A DNA stretch of 64,000 nucleotides from Lojkania enalia (Eukaryota; Ascomycota; Dothideomycetes; Pleosporales), in the NCBI GenBank assembly GCA_010094045.1, contig ML986619.1, forward strand, positions 8,858 to 72,857. Direction: 5' to 3'. How positions within the stretch are numbered: position 1 is the stretch's first letter; every line of letters starts with the position of its first letter. Shown here in pieces: positions 22,171-33,930 of this stretch. A program made the translations under genes and the position numbers. The notes beneath the pieces were generated by a model. That model was not told the origin of the DNA, did not search any database, and worked only from the letters and a program-made list of their open reading frames with translations.

Positions 22171-24885
22171 TTAATGGGCCGCTATTTTAACCTTCACACT
22201 CTTTAACTCCACTGCACTCGCCATAACGGTGATCTCGCCCGCTTCCCCAGGTGAGGCTCGTACAATAACAAGTACCTTGCCGCTGAAAGCTTTCCGAGTC
22301 TGTGATATGAAGGAGGTGAAATCTGTCGGATTCCCATTATCAGTCGCGACAATTTCTCCCGGGCCGGAGACCGAAAACATGACCTCGTTGTCTGCCTCTG
22401 GTACAATATTCCCCTCCTCATCCACTATCTCGACAGTCAAGTATGCCAAATCCTTCCCATCACCATTTATATCCATCCGATCAGCATTAACCCTTAACCC
22501 CATAGCTGGCCCCGCAGTTCTGACACTAGCTTTCGCCCACTCGCTCCCTTTCTTGTATGTCACCACGCTTATCTCGCCGGCCTCATATAGCACATCATCC
22601 CAGCGAAACCTGTACTCGTAGTTGCCCTTCTTCTTCTTCCCCTGAGGCTTCCCGTTGATGAACAACTCTGCCTCGTCCGCGGATGAGAATACGTGGACAG
22701 GTGTGACTTTGCCTTCTCTTCCCGGCCACGTCCAGTGCGGGAGAATATGCGCCATCCGAAGATCAGGTCGCCATCTAGCTTGATATAAGTAGAACCTGTC
22801 CTTCTTGAATCCTGCCAAATCAATGATTCCGAAATAAGAGGAACGTGCAGAATAGTAGGGCGTCGGTTCGCCCAAGTAGTCCCAGCCTGACCATACGAAT
22901 TCACCGGCTACGAACGGATTATGGTCTTGGGCCGAAAAAACTTTATCGGGTGACGCTCCAAAGTCCGCAGAGTATAGTTCATATGAGCTAACGTGAAGAT
23001 ATTTTGAGTTCCCTCCGCTGGTATCGTTGACGGGTGCACTGATACCCCTTGTGACGGGAAATATGTACGTACCGCGCGTACTAAGGGATGCGGCCGATTC
23101 ACTTGCCCAGAGTAGCTTTTCTGGGAAAGTTCTATGGAAGTCTGGGTATAAAGGAGGCGTTTTGATGCCGGAGAGGTGGGAGTAAGCCGGCGCGTCGCGT
23201 ATTCCCTCACCTTGGTAATTCAGGCTGAGGATGTCCAAGGCTCGTGGAAACGGCATATAGGGCTTTGCATAATTCATCGATGCAGTCGTTGGTCGCGTAG
23301 GATCCTCTTCGTATACCATGTCATTCAGAGTTTGGGCAATCGAGGCTCCAGACACATCGGTATACTGCTCTCCGACCTCGTTGCCGACACTCCAGACTAT
23401 GATCGATGGATGATTGCGATCCCGGCGGATGAATGCTCTGAGATCAGGTTCATGCCATTCTGGGAAGATTAAAGAGAAATCGGCTGAGGTTTTGCTGCGT
23501 TCCCACACGTCAAATATCTCGTCTACGACCAGGAATCCCATGCGATCAGTAAGTTCAAGAAGTTCTGGTGAGGGTGGATTATGAGACATGCGAATCGCGT
23601 TACAACCCAGCTCTTGCAGTACTTCAAGTTGTCGTTCAGCTGCTCGTATGTTGAATGCAGCACCAAGGGCCCCTAAGTCATGATGTTGGTTTACACCTTG
23701 AATTTCAACATGTTCATCGTTGACTAATAAGCCTTTATCACCATCGTATGTGATCGAACGGATGCCAAACTGCGTCTCATATGTGTCAAAAGTCTCGTTA
23801 TTAGCCGAAAGTCTGGTAATCGCGATGTAGAGGTTTGGATGCTGTGTTGAATAAGGACCCCACAGCTTTGGGTTGTTAAGCTCGGTCGTACCCTTTGCTT
23901 GAAGATGCTGGTTGCCTCCTATTGTTACGACGGCCCTTGGAAACTCGGCCACTTTTTCTCCTGCCCTTCCAGATTTCGCATCAAATACGTGCACGTCGGT
24001 GGCCACGTTAACTTCCTGAGCAATATCATCTTCATTCTCGACCTGGATGATGAAATCGATCGTGGCAGATTTTTTCGAAACGTTTCGCGATGTGATAAAT
24101 GTCCCCCACTGACCAACATGGACCTTCTCCACTTTCGTGATCCATACATTCCGATAGATTCCACCTCCTGGGTACCATCTCGATGAATCTGTAGGATTGT
24201 CCAATCGTATTGCCAGTAGATTATCATGGCCCTCCTTCAAATAGGGTGTCAGATCTAGTCGGAACGAATTGTATCCATATGGCCAGCCACCGACCAAGAT
24301 TTCGTTGACCCAGACCATCGCATATGACATCGCACCGTCAATATCGAGATACATTAGCTTGCTCTTATCCTCCACTGATACGGAGAGTTTGCGACGGTAC
24401 CAACCAACGCCGTGAATAGGAAGCCGCCCCATGCCTCCCTTGACGGGAACGCTATCGTCTCGATAAAATGGTCCCTGGATAGCCCAATCATGTGGCAGAC
24501 TGACCGTTTCCCACTTGCTGTCATCAAAACCATTCTGTGCATATGTCACATTGGTCCTCTGGCTGCTGGTGGGGCGAGAATAGCGCTTTGCAGGGTCTTT
24601 GATGAACTGGTTACCTGATGGAAGGATCCATGCTTTCAATGATTCGGTGTTAGAGGTGCTGGGAAGGTTAGGCCGCTTGTCATAGCTTATTTGGTCTGGA
24701 TTGGTCTCGGAGCGAAAGAATTTCCAATCATTGCTAACTGAAAGCCTCTGTCGGCTAGAAACTGTCGTCGCTTCACGAGTGAGCTTCAAAGGAGATGCTT
24801 CAATATGGACATATGAGAGAAAGAGAAAGAGAAATAGGTAGCATAAGGGGAGGCTGATACAACTTAATGGCGGGGTATAACCCAT
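22171..24885 (-). CDS. Secreted GH2 beta-galactosidase-type glycosidase
   Basis: The 904-residue frame has no introns. Residues ~7-30 form a hydrophobic leader suggesting secretion. Then come the GH2 sugar-binding jelly roll (~50-250, with LPHDWAIQGPF and GWYRR), an immunoglobulin-like domain (~255-380) and the TIM barrel (~385-690). The acid/base glutamate is in GNEVGE (E503) and the likely nucleophile in WASESAAS (E596). MSHNPPSPE at ~433-441 is a GH2 hallmark. The C-terminal part (~700-904) looks like the DUF4982 and Ig-like modules of bacterial-type beta-galactosidases. The family hydrolyses beta-galactosides, and some members act on glucuronides or other beta-glycosides, so the substrate is not certain. 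All key residues are present and the frame is intact. The long uninterrupted frame and domain make-up could reflect old transfer from bacteria. Confidence 0.9.
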   Translation of the reverse strand: MGYTPPLSCISLPLCYLFLFLFLSYVHIEASPLKLTREATTVSSRQRLSVSNDWKFFRSETNPDQISYDKRPNLPSTSNTESLKAWILPSGNQFIKDPAKRYSRPTSSQRTNVTYAQNGFDDSKWETVSLPHDWAIQGPFYRDDSVPVKGGMGRLPIHGVGWYRRKLSVSVEDKSKLMYLDIDGAMSYAMVWVNEILVGGWPYGYNSFRLDLTPYLKEGHDNLLAIRLDNPTDSSRWYPGGGIYRNVWITKVEKVHVGQWGTFITSRNVSKKSATIDFIIQVENEDDIAQEVNVATDVHVFDAKSGRAGEKVAEFPRAVVTIGGNQHLQAKGTTELNNPKLWGPYSTQHPNLYIAITRLSANNETFDTYETQFGIRSITYDGDKGLLVNDEHVEIQGVNQHHDLGALGAAFNIRAAERQLEVLQELGCNAIRMSHNPPSPELLELTDRMGFLVVDEIFDVWERSKTSADFSLIFPEWHEPDLRAFIRRDRNHPSIIVWSVGNEVGEQYTDVSGASIAQTLNDMVYEEDPTRPTTASMNYAKPYMPFPRALDILSLNYQGEGIRDAPAYSHLSGIKTPPLYPDFHRTFPEKLLWASESAASLSTRGTYIFPVTRGISAPVNDTSGGNSKYLHVSSYELYSADFGASPDKVFSAQDHNPFVAGEFVWSGWDYLGEPTPYYSARSSYFGIIDLAGFKKDRFYLYQARWRPDLRMAHILPHWTWPGREGKVTPVHVFSSADEAELFINGKPQGKKKKGNYEYRFRWDDVLYEAGEISVVTYKKGSEWAKASVRTAGPAMGLRVNADRMDINGDGKDLAYLTVEIVDEEGNIVPEADNEVMFSVSGPGEIVATDNGNPTDFTSFISQTRKAFSGKVLVIVRASPGEAGEITVMASAVELKSVKVKIAAH

Positions 24886-25550
24886 CTTTTGGGGAAAAAT
24901 GCACGGAACCCAATGCGTGAATGCACTGCATCACAACCATTTATCAAACCTCCTCAGAAGACCCATCATTCTTCTTTATATCCAGCTACCGGAGAAATAA
25001 TTCTGCGATGTTTTAACAGGGAACTTTTTTAGGGGACGAAAAGTCGCAGAGCCCTAGGTGTCTTGAGAGCGGGATGCTTCTTGATTGTTGAAAGCCACAG
25101 ATGATATTCCACCTATCAAAGGAGACAGTCATGATTGTACCTTCTTTGGTACGGAGCGTTTCTCGTGATCTTTTATGCCGAGGGAATTATCCCTGGCGCG
25201 CAATAGCATTAATATTCCGATGCGGAATCCTACAGACCGACTTGACCCAAAAATAACCCGTTCAAGCCTGCAATAGGTTGAATATTATAGGCCGGCAAAA
25301 AGGTCGATATAACCCGAAAGAGAGTTTCGAGAAGCTGGTGAGTGTACCTAAGAAAATATCCGACCTTTCATGTGCTCTTCACAAAGGGTGGAGAAGCATA
25401 TCGAAGACATCATAACTAGCTAAATATCAAAGGTATCTAATTGCAATTTTGCGTGAGAGAAGAAATGAAAGGGAAAAAGTTTAGACTACTGACATTAGCC
25501 CAGCCTTCTTAGGCTGTGTTTTTAATACTCCAACTTAAGAGGCTATTAGC
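24886..25550. other. Promoter side of the GH2 gene, no gene seen
   Basis: This stretch lies upstream of the minus-strand GH2 gene and presumably holds its promoter and leader. No regulatory site can be assigned with confidence and no coding sequence is recognised. Confidence 0.4.
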
Positions 25551-25850
25551 CTAAATCCCGAACCACCGAAGACCCTTCGTTGTCCTATAGCTGCCGTGGG
25601 ATACCTTACCATAGTAATACTCCTGTTTATAATCCCCATTCAGTCCCTTGTAATACTCTAGGATACCAATAGAGTCCATAAATCCATCGCTATTATAATT
25701 AGAGTAGCTATTGTAAATGTCCAAAGCTCTTGTCATGGCCTTGAAAGCCGTTTCTCCCGCCTCCTGGTCTGTCTCCCATAGAATAATCTTGTCCATAGCT
25801 CGCAACAATGTGCTACCATTCGATGTCCTGTTGTGCATGTGTTCTGCCAT
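25551..25850 (-). CDS. Hypothetical 99-residue frame, possibly a gene remnant
   Basis: This is an open frame of 99 residues with balanced composition and a tyrosine- and asparagine-rich middle (YNSYSNYNSDGF). I do not recognise it. It has no signal peptide or membrane segment. It could be the last exon of a decayed or spliced gene starting further upstream (toward 25,940), but I could not join exons convincingly. It may also be chance. Confidence 0.25.
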   Translation of the reverse strand: MAEHMHNRTSNGSTLLRAMDKIILWETDQEAGETAFKAMTRALDIYNSYSNYNSDGFMDSIGILEYYKGLNGDYKQEYYYGKVSHGSYRTTKGLRWFGI

Positions 25851-28021
25851 CCTATATTATAAATAGAAAGTTCTTCTGCTCGAATACCAAATTGTAGAAT
25901 TCCTTGTTCCTTACTTTTGATGGGGTATTTTATCTCCAAGCATCCCGTCGAAAGCCCCGGGCGCTTTGTGATACAACTCGAGCTTTGCTTTGCTGCCGGG
26001 CTTGGCAGCCAGCGCGATGAATCAGAGGTTCGGGCAGGCGTGCAAGATTGTAGAAAGGGGTTTTGCCATTATTTCACAGCAAGTGAAGCGCTCGCTATTA
26101 GTTATCAAACTTTTGTTCTAGGATGTGTCCGGTTCACTAGCGCAAATCGCACGAAGGCCACGTTAGAAGGTTTCGCGGGCGTTGGCGAAAGTCTCGAAGT
26201 GTGCGTAGGGGCATTCCAGAACTTATTGGTATCTATGCTAGGCGCGAACTCGACCTTTTCGTTCCTGTATCCAATGCCGATAGCTATAAATCATCCTACT
26301 CCTTGATCGCCAATACCTCCTCCGGGGCCGGCCAGCTTTTCCTTATCCAAGAGGTGCCCGAAGCCTATGGGGTCGATGTGCTGGATACGCCCAGGTTCAG
26401 AGGCCAATGCCGCCCTACCAATTAGGCTTAGATAATCTACGCGAGACTTTCTAGGTGTAATACTTCATAGTTTTGAGTCACAGGTTCATGATATAAGAGT
26501 TTCCTGACATAGGGTTGAAATAGCCCAATCATACTCCGCAGGGACGGTAGCGATTCGTCTATCTTTTCTCTTAGAATAGAGAATATACGAACATTTTTAA
26601 CCCTGCTACTCTATCTATTGTTGTTACGCTGTGATCCATCATACTAGCCTACCACTCTAGGCAATGCCTCATCATAGCTCTCAGTGTCCTCCCACGCATT
26701 TTTATACCCTCCCTACGATTGCAACCATGGCTAATTCTTTGCTTACTTCTTGTTTGCTCTCCACGACTGTGGCTTCTTCTGTTTCTAGTGCTCAAGCCCT
26801 GCTTTCGTTAAGGTTAGCTTAGGAGAAACCGGGCTGCCGTCGATTACGGGCATATTGTCCGGGATCCATTGTTTGGCAGGCCCTGAAAGCTACAATGCGG
26901 GAAGAAATAGGGTGATTATGTCGCTGATGTAGTGTCATTTTGGGTTATCGAGCGAATCGTGATGCTAGATGACGAAAATGCAAGTTCTATGAGTGAACGC
27001 AATTATTGGCCGACCTTCGACCACCAATATTCAAGCCAAGCCATTGCTACCATCCCGGCCGCAGTCAGCATTCATCCTCAACAAGCCTCCATGCATGTAT
27101 GATGCGCCGTGTACTTATTGAAATTCCTTTTGGTTAAGCGGATCGGAGTTAGAATACTGGAGGATCATTTGTTCGAAGGTGAGCCAATTCGCGTCTCGCG
27201 CGGCGGTTCGGTACTCGCGCGAGAAGGGTCGACCAATGCATTATAAGTAAAACCGTTCGACACCCGTAGACTGTTCTTAACTTTTAACTTTATTCGCGAA
27301 AAGGTTTTATAACATCTTCTTGTTCTCTTTCCCTTTCATAAATTACCAGATCGACCATTGAAGTATCTTCAATCCCATTTCCCAATTTGCCTTGCGCCCA
27401 CTTTTTACATCGAATGCGAACCCCAACCACTAGTTGGATCTTTCATTTTTTAAGCCTATCGTTAATTCATAGTCAGCCTACTTAGCTCCAATGCCTACAC
27501 GATGGGGTCGAGGCGTAGCATATTGGATTTACACACAATAAATCGCTACAAGCTTGGCGTAATGGGGCTGAAAAGCTTCTAGTAACCTTTGGTTTCTCTC
27601 TCGTACTATTAAAATGTAGGACGCAATTGACCTATTAGCATATCCGAAGGGCCACGTTTGTCGCGTTTAATCGAATAATTGGGCCTTATAGTTGGCTAGC
27701 CAATTCTTGACATCATTGCCAAGGTAAGAATAGCAATTCCTAGAGAGGCGGGCATCTCGCCCATAGGTTAACCGGGTACCTTTGGTCTAGGGATAATTCT
27801 TGTTACAAGTATCCATTTGACGCTCCGTATAGTTTTGTGTGTGTAGAACCGTAGGAATTTTCTATGTAATGCAGCCCGGTATGCCCTCTAGTATAAGCGC
27901 CCATTCACGAATCCCACTAACGCCTTATACGCCGGTCGTAAATCTACTATGGCATACAATAAACCCTATAACAGCTTTATTCTTACACTCCGTATGAGAG
28001 TAGTTAAGAGGTGCGACGCTC
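25851..28021. other. Long region without a supported gene
   Basis: The 25,917-26,425 part has overlapping open frames on the plus strand without recognisable domains. At about 27,120-27,245 the minus strand reads as a protein-like fragment between stops (REYRTAARDANWLTFEQM), suggesting a decayed gene of unknown kind. No rRNA or tRNA is convincingly seen. Composition is ordinary, unlike the RIP blocks. Confidence 0.4.
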
Positions 28022-29348
28022 TTATTCGAATCGGGGTTCGTTCTTCGAAAGTCTAGAAGCCATTGAACGACGCACTCTCCGGCGATCGTCATATCTTCGT
28101 CCGCAAATTCGCTGAGGGGATTTTATTATGGACTGTCTTTCTTTGGTCACATGCTACGTACCTGGCGCCGCTGCGAAAAGTCTTGATACAGGCTTAGCCA
28201 TATATCACGATCCGTGCAGTCCTCTTCTCCTTCCACCTTCTTGCATTTAGGTTGTACTTCCTCCACAATGGCCGAGTCAGCTTTAAGCCATGGTTTCGGC
28301 CTCGGCCAGTCCGAAAAATGCACGAATTTGGCTTCTTCAAGCACCGCTTTAGGGTCCCAAGGTTCATCTGCCCCAAGGTATTTGTCGTGTTTCTTGCTGC
28401 GAAACTCGCCACTGAGAAGGTCATACTTTCGATGTGGGATGATTGTGCAGGACTCGTTGTATAACGTGTTTAGGATGTCCATGTCAAAGCCGGAGTCTGC
28501 ATTATTCTGCATGGCATTCTGGATGCGCTTCCATTCTTGTTCAGATGGCTCGAGAACAACCAGCTGACTAGAAAGAAAGAGCTGATCCAGCCAGTACGCA
28601 CGTGGCATAGCCACTGGGGCTGGAGGAAGTAGAAATAACTCATCCATTGGCTTGAAGGCGTGAGTGAGGCTTTGTTCAGAGAGATCGAGCTACTTACTTG
28701 TTGTACAGTCGCATCAGAATCCAAGGAGATGACGCGCTTATACTGCGTTTGGTTGAATGCAAGTAGCTTAGTATAGCTATCTTTCCACGTATTGTCGCCT
28801 CTTTCGTAGGTCTGCACCTGGATAGGCACTAATTTGGTTTTGTATTGGTCGCGAGCCTGGGCAAGCAGCTTGCTCTCAAAGCTAGAGTCGACTCCGTCAT
28901 CCGTCGGTACCTTCCAGTGGTTTGGGTATAGTATGATGCGATCCGCTTTGGCGCCTAAGCGATACAGCGACTCCAGAATCATCAAGGAATTGCAGAGGTA
29001 GTTTGCATTGGTAACATATTGGACATATGCAAACTCTGACCACTGTACACCATCCTGATTCTTTACGCCGTCGGAAATTGGGCGATGAGGCACGAAATCT
29101 TGGATATGGGCTTTCACGTCCGAGAAGCGTGCCAAAGTCAACCCCAGCCCTACTAGCAAGGCCAGAATAAGTGCAGTCCGCACCCTTCGCAGGGTGAACC
29201 AATTAGACCATAACAAGGACGGTTTCACGAGGCTCTCATTATCATCAGACGTCCTCAAAGCCGAATAACGATTCGAAGATATCCATTGGGACATCATTGT
29301 GAAGATATTAAGAGCTTGGCCATTCAAAGCGAGGGGATAGCAATACAA
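28022..29348 (-). CDS. GT8-type membrane glycosyltransferase (GNT1-like), three exons
   Basis: Exons are 28,698-29,348, 28,162-28,650 and 28,022-28,111. The introns are 47 and 50 nt, both phase 0, with donors GTAAGT and GTACGT. The total is 409 residues from the first ATG. A start at M18 (29,297) is equally likely. Residues ~58-74 form one membrane anchor, giving the type II topology usual for Golgi enzymes. The catalytic domain starts near 105 (FAYVQYVTN, CNSLMI) and carries the metal-binding DxD motif as LDSDATV (D210-S-D212) just before the first splice site. After it comes PMDELFLLPPAPVAMPRAYW, typical of GT8 proteins including fungal glycogenin- and GNT1-like alpha-1,4-GlcNAc transferases. 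The third exon supplies a short basic tail with ICG. The donor sugar is not readable from sequence. No break is seen. Confidence 0.88.
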
Positions 29349-30568
29349 GAAATAAGATGCAAGAATTATTGAAGGGTCGAAGAAGGCGTTGGGCTGCCAG
29401 GGGGTGCACTCATGTTCAGGCGTCTGATTGTGATACGAGTGGCTAACGCCGCCCGCTTAGGTTCGCAATTGACCAATAACGGCGCTCAAAAGTATCTATT
29501 TTTGGTTGAGAGCATGATTGTCTTAGGGTCCGCGACTTCGATGTTCTTATCGGCTGTCGATGATTTGGGGAAACGCTTTGCTGGCCCGACGCGTTTTGAG
29601 TTTGGGGCCGGCGCCACCGCAACATCAAAAGGATAAGCAAAGAGTGCATACGAGCACAATGTAAAGCACACAGCAAGTGACCGCCACGATACGTCCTCCC
29701 GAGGCTATTAGGAAGTCATAGCCGGTTGTGTACTACCTGCAACCATCATACGTATGTACATACATAGATGGTAAGGTGGTTTGCAAGGGCATCCGTCTGT
29801 GGCGGCCAGCAACACAACCCCGCTTCCCTAACCAATCAACTGAAGAGGGTATGATTATTACCACTGCCCTACAAAATCCCCCTGATCCTTCGCAATCGTT
29901 GCTCGGTCGCAAATCGTTTCATCTGGCTTCCTGACACAAAAGGACGATGCCTTGACTCCAACGAAAGTCTTTGTCAAAACTACGGCAGAAAAAGCTGCAA
30001 ATGTTGCCCCAGCCCACATATAGAATCCTTCCACGCCGTTAAAAATATTAGCTTGGCTCACTTGTCGCTGAGCTATTTCTCTGGGGATTGCGGCTTGTGG
30101 CCGAGATCGACGTACCGAGTATGTCGCGTCGAGGAAGAAGTTATCAACTAGAGTCTTATAATTACCAGGCGTTTCTAGAATGGTATTGCTTACTACTGTG
30201 GAGTGGTGCGTGGTCTTATGGCAGCGTAAGCCTTCCGGCTCGGAGAACAGGAATTAGGATCGCCTAATTCCATAGGATCCGTTTTCGGGTGTCAGCTCTG
30301 TTGGTGGGCCGTATTTAACAATTTATCTTGTTGGCATAGTAAACTCCGTGGAGAAGTACGCCGCTCAGGGTTGGCACCCTATGCGCCAGTAGTAATCTAA
30401 GGCGGCTCGCATGTAACTTAAGGCCACTTATTACTTCACTTGATGGATTACTCAACAATTGCACAATCAGTTGTTTTATAGGTGGTCTCATACGTTCAAT
30501 GCACCTTTCTTCCGATATCATCGATATCTCCTTTTTTTGGCCGTTCGTCCTTTCATTTAAGCGAACAG
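29349..30568. other. Intergenic region between GT8 and GMC genes
   Basis: No complete gene is seen. One minus-strand stretch (29,858-30,100) reads as the possible end of a membrane protein and is listed separately. The remainder has only short meaningless frames. Confidence 0.4.
29858..30100 (-). pseudogene. Possible C-terminal remnant of a membrane protein
   Basis: An open stretch ending at a stop at 29,858 includes a hydrophobic segment (GFYMWAGATFAAFSAVVL) followed by a charged tail (RKPDETICDRATIAKD). This is how many transporters, for example of the major facilitator type, end. No preceding membrane segments were found upstream, so it would be a fragment. It may also be chance. Confidence 0.25.
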
Positions 30569-30571
30569 TCA

Positions 30572-30757
<186 letters not shown>

Positions 30758-31509
30758 TCATGCAGGATCCCGTCCAATGGTTCGAACCTCGGGATCCTGG
30801 GAGGGCAGGAATCTAGAAAGCGTGAGGGTTCAATTCTAGTAAAGTTTCGAGAGGAAAAATCGTAGAGATGTATATTGGTAAAGACTCACTGAGTTGACAA
30901 ATGCAGTGCTATTCTGGCTTACGCTTGGGACAATCCAAGTCAAATTCCGCACTTCGCTCAATTCCCCCCTCATATACTCAATACCTTGGATCACGACTTC
31001 CTTGTCGCCTTCGTCACGCAGGTATGGAGGTATAGCAACCCTGGCATTTAGGTTGGGAAGGATGGTCATTCGGCCCCGCGGCTTTGTTCCTGTACCCAGG
31101 TATTGTGTGATCGTCATTGAAGCTAGCTATTCGTTAGCCACGCAATTGTTGGATTTAGGCCACGATCCGGGGTCGAACTACTTTTGCTCCTTCCTTCTAC
31201 CCGGGCTTGCCATTGTATATGCCGAACCACACCGTCCGATCCTGTGATTTGCTGCCAGGCCTACGGACTTATCAGCTCGACCAGTCGTCTGAGCATTACA
31301 ATTTAGAACCTACGATAGGTCCTAGATTTGGAGCCACTTGGGTGAGTATACCAATCCTATTATCTTTGAATAGTGTTAATAGTCATTAAACGGCTGCAGT
31401 GTACGCGAGCCTTACTAAGGTACTCATCAACGTCACTCTGTATAGGCTCGTCCCATGCACCATAGAAATCGTAGAAGAAAATATCCGGATGAGCAATCTG
31501 GATGTCAGT

Positions 31510-31805
31510 CTATAGCACCATCGTCAGCAACGTCCAAATCAAGCTATATTTGTGGTGAGAGGCGAATCTTGTCTCAGGGAGGGAGATGAGGAGCTGAACT
31601 GGTTGATGAAGGATGGCCAGTAGGCCATATTTATGTATATACGGAAGGGTATATCAGCTGATATGCAGCGTGATTTGATATCGTGCGACGGTATCCGATA
31701 CAACCTGCAACCGGATAACTTGCTCCCGTACGGTAATAGGAAATCGTACTCAGTAGACTCGCCAAATCCCTATCACAATATTTAGCTGCCGGATATTTTA
31801 CGTAC
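31510..31805 (-). other. GMC intron 4, enlarged by a solo LTR
   Basis: The donor GTACGT is complementary to 31,800-31,805 and the acceptor CTATAG to 31,510-31,515. The intron is 296 nt. Removing the 227-bp LTR and one 5-bp duplication leaves 64 nt, the size of the neighbouring introns (44-77 nt). Flanking exon phases fit. Confidence 0.88.
31551..31777 (-). repeat. Solo LTR (227 bp) inside GMC intron, ATATT duplication
   Basis: Read on the minus strand it starts TGTGATAGGG and ends CTCACCACA. It is flanked by ATATT on both sides (31,546-31,550 and 31,778-31,782). It aligns with the solo LTR at 21,751-21,981 in the opposite orientation; shared stretches include CAAGTTATCCGGTTGCAGGT. It is a separate insertion, since the target duplications differ. 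Confidence 0.92.
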
Positions 31806-32996
31806 GCCAACGTGATCGTTCAGATTGTAACCAACCGGAAGGTCAATCGATTGGTCGGAGCCTACCATCGTCCTCCCATCAATGGTGGAGTTTTGTACAG
31901 TTTCCAATTGATCCTTTGGGCCGATGCCACCTAGATATTATCAGCGATAGCGCAATCTACTTTCGCCAACGTACTTCTAAAAAGTAACTTGGGTGATCCA
32001 AAAGTACCCGCAGAAAGGATGACGCGACCAGTATCAGGTGTAACATTAATAACTCCAGAGAAACCGGGCCCCACGGTGCCGTTGTTCGAGCACTCTAACT
32101 CTACGCCAGTGATATGACCACTTTTTCTGACAAGTCTCCGAGGCATTGCGTTAGTCCAAAGATTAAAGTTCCCCCGCTTCGCGGCTGTAACTAGATACGT
32201 TGCTAACGGGCAATGTCGCTCTGTATTCTCAAGAAAGAACGTGCTATGCCCATACGTGAAATTCTTTTCGTCCGGATGAACATTTGGAACAACATATTTA
32301 AATCCAGCCTTATCCAATGCTTTGGACACCGTGTCCAACCCCTGTTGCAAGTACAGCTTTCCATCCACGGAAGGAACATAGGTCTATAAACTACAATTAG
32401 CACAGCGAGTATTGGTGTGTACGAAGGGATGGGGTTAGTACTCCTGGGATGCGTTGCCACGCCTTCTCCACGTACTTCTGCATATCTCTGTTCTTCCATC
32501 CATCGGGGGAATTGCGGTCTCAGTCGCTTGGGTGGGGCTTCCACCATAAAGCCGAATTGACCGCAACTCCGCCGCCTAAGACACTAGGACAATAAATTCA
32601 GCCCACTGCCCAAGTCCGCAGCCTCGCCAGTGCAACCTACCATCTAGCCATCACATCAAGGTCCTCACACGCAACTCCAGAAGGATCAGCCCATATTTAA
32701 TTGAACAGGCCCGGGACATCAAAGCGCGTCAAATTTGTCCCTTCGAGCCATACCGGCTTCATCGTCCCATTCCATCTCCCAGTTGATGGAAGTCCCTTTT
32801 CAATGAGAAGAACCGAGTGTCCTGCTTCGCTCAAGAGGTCGGCAATAGGAATGCCGCCTGCGCCTGAGCCAATTACGATATAATCGTATGTCTTACCAGA
32901 GCCAGTGGTGGTACAGTTTGGATTTGTGGTATCTTGACCAAGAGCGAGGGGCAAAATCAGGACTGTGGATACAGCCAATGCGAGAGCTAGCGACAT

Positions 32997-33930
32997 TTTG
33001 TGCAATTCGGGTATGACACCTAGAATAAAATGCACCGCAGAGAAGACTGAACACTCCCTCGGTATTTGGCATCTTTGGTGGTACCTAGACGTTTAAAACA
33101 ATTGTAACTTTGCTGCACCCCAGATTCCAACCTGCGTCTTTTGTGGGACCGAGCCGGACAGTTGGACCCGAAATGCCGGTTCAATCTTGTAATGCAGCAC
33201 TATAATGCCTGGGCATTTACAGGATGGAAATTACCCGCGGTCTGACAAAGAGTCCCAGGAAAGGTGACTGGACAATTTAGACGAGAACCACGTTCTAGCC
33301 CACACGCAGACACAATCTTCAGCCGGGATTAGATGGCATAGAAACGACCTATGTGGGGCTGTCTAGCATCAATTTACCGCGCTAGACGGTCTCGCGCAGA
33401 GGTCGTTCGAGAACTTGAGATGGGTTGCACATTGACCCCGCTATGGACTTATCCCTGCGGCACATGTTTTGGGGTGTTTAAGGGACTCTATTGATCTGAA
33501 GCAGTTTGTTCTTTTGTATCCGAATGGTATGACGAGATATAGACTATGTGTAACATTGAAATTGGAAATTCTGAGTCGCGATGCGATGTCCACGGAGTTT
33601 GCCTGTGACTCAGACTTGCGGCGGAGCGAAATTTCACCAGAAGAGTAACTGTAGATACCATTGAGTGGGTAGCTATGCAGAGACCTTTCTAGTTCCCACT
33701 CATGGTATTTAAAAAAGAAATCGGGGCTATCCTACGTAAGTCATTGTGACGGTTAATGGTGAAGGAGCTATGGTTATATTATGCGATCATGGCTTGTGCG
33801 GCAGTCACCACCTGTAGAGACTAGAGAGAGCTGCCTGCGGCAGCGGGGAATAAAGAAGACAGACACCACTAAATAGACAATCAACTATTTTGTGCCCTAT
33901 TCCCTCACAGTTATAAGCCCGGATTGCGAC
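32997..33930. other. GMC promoter side and border of the gene island
   Basis: Ordinary composition with no gene recognised. It should contain the former promoter of the GMC gene. At about 33,930 the sequence changes abruptly to TA-rich. Confidence 0.45.

Noticed and set aside
25917..26425. Two overlapping plus-strand open frames of 129 and 74 residues
   Set aside because: No recognisable domain or signal peptide, and no consistent continuation by splicing.
27480..28010. Possible rRNA remnant: the minus strand contains AGTACGAGAGAGAAACC, resembling the sarcin-ricin loop of large-subunit rRNA.
   Set aside because: Only about ten consecutive bases match. Neighbouring helices and the order of conserved rRNA blocks could not be found on either strand, so a chance match is likely.
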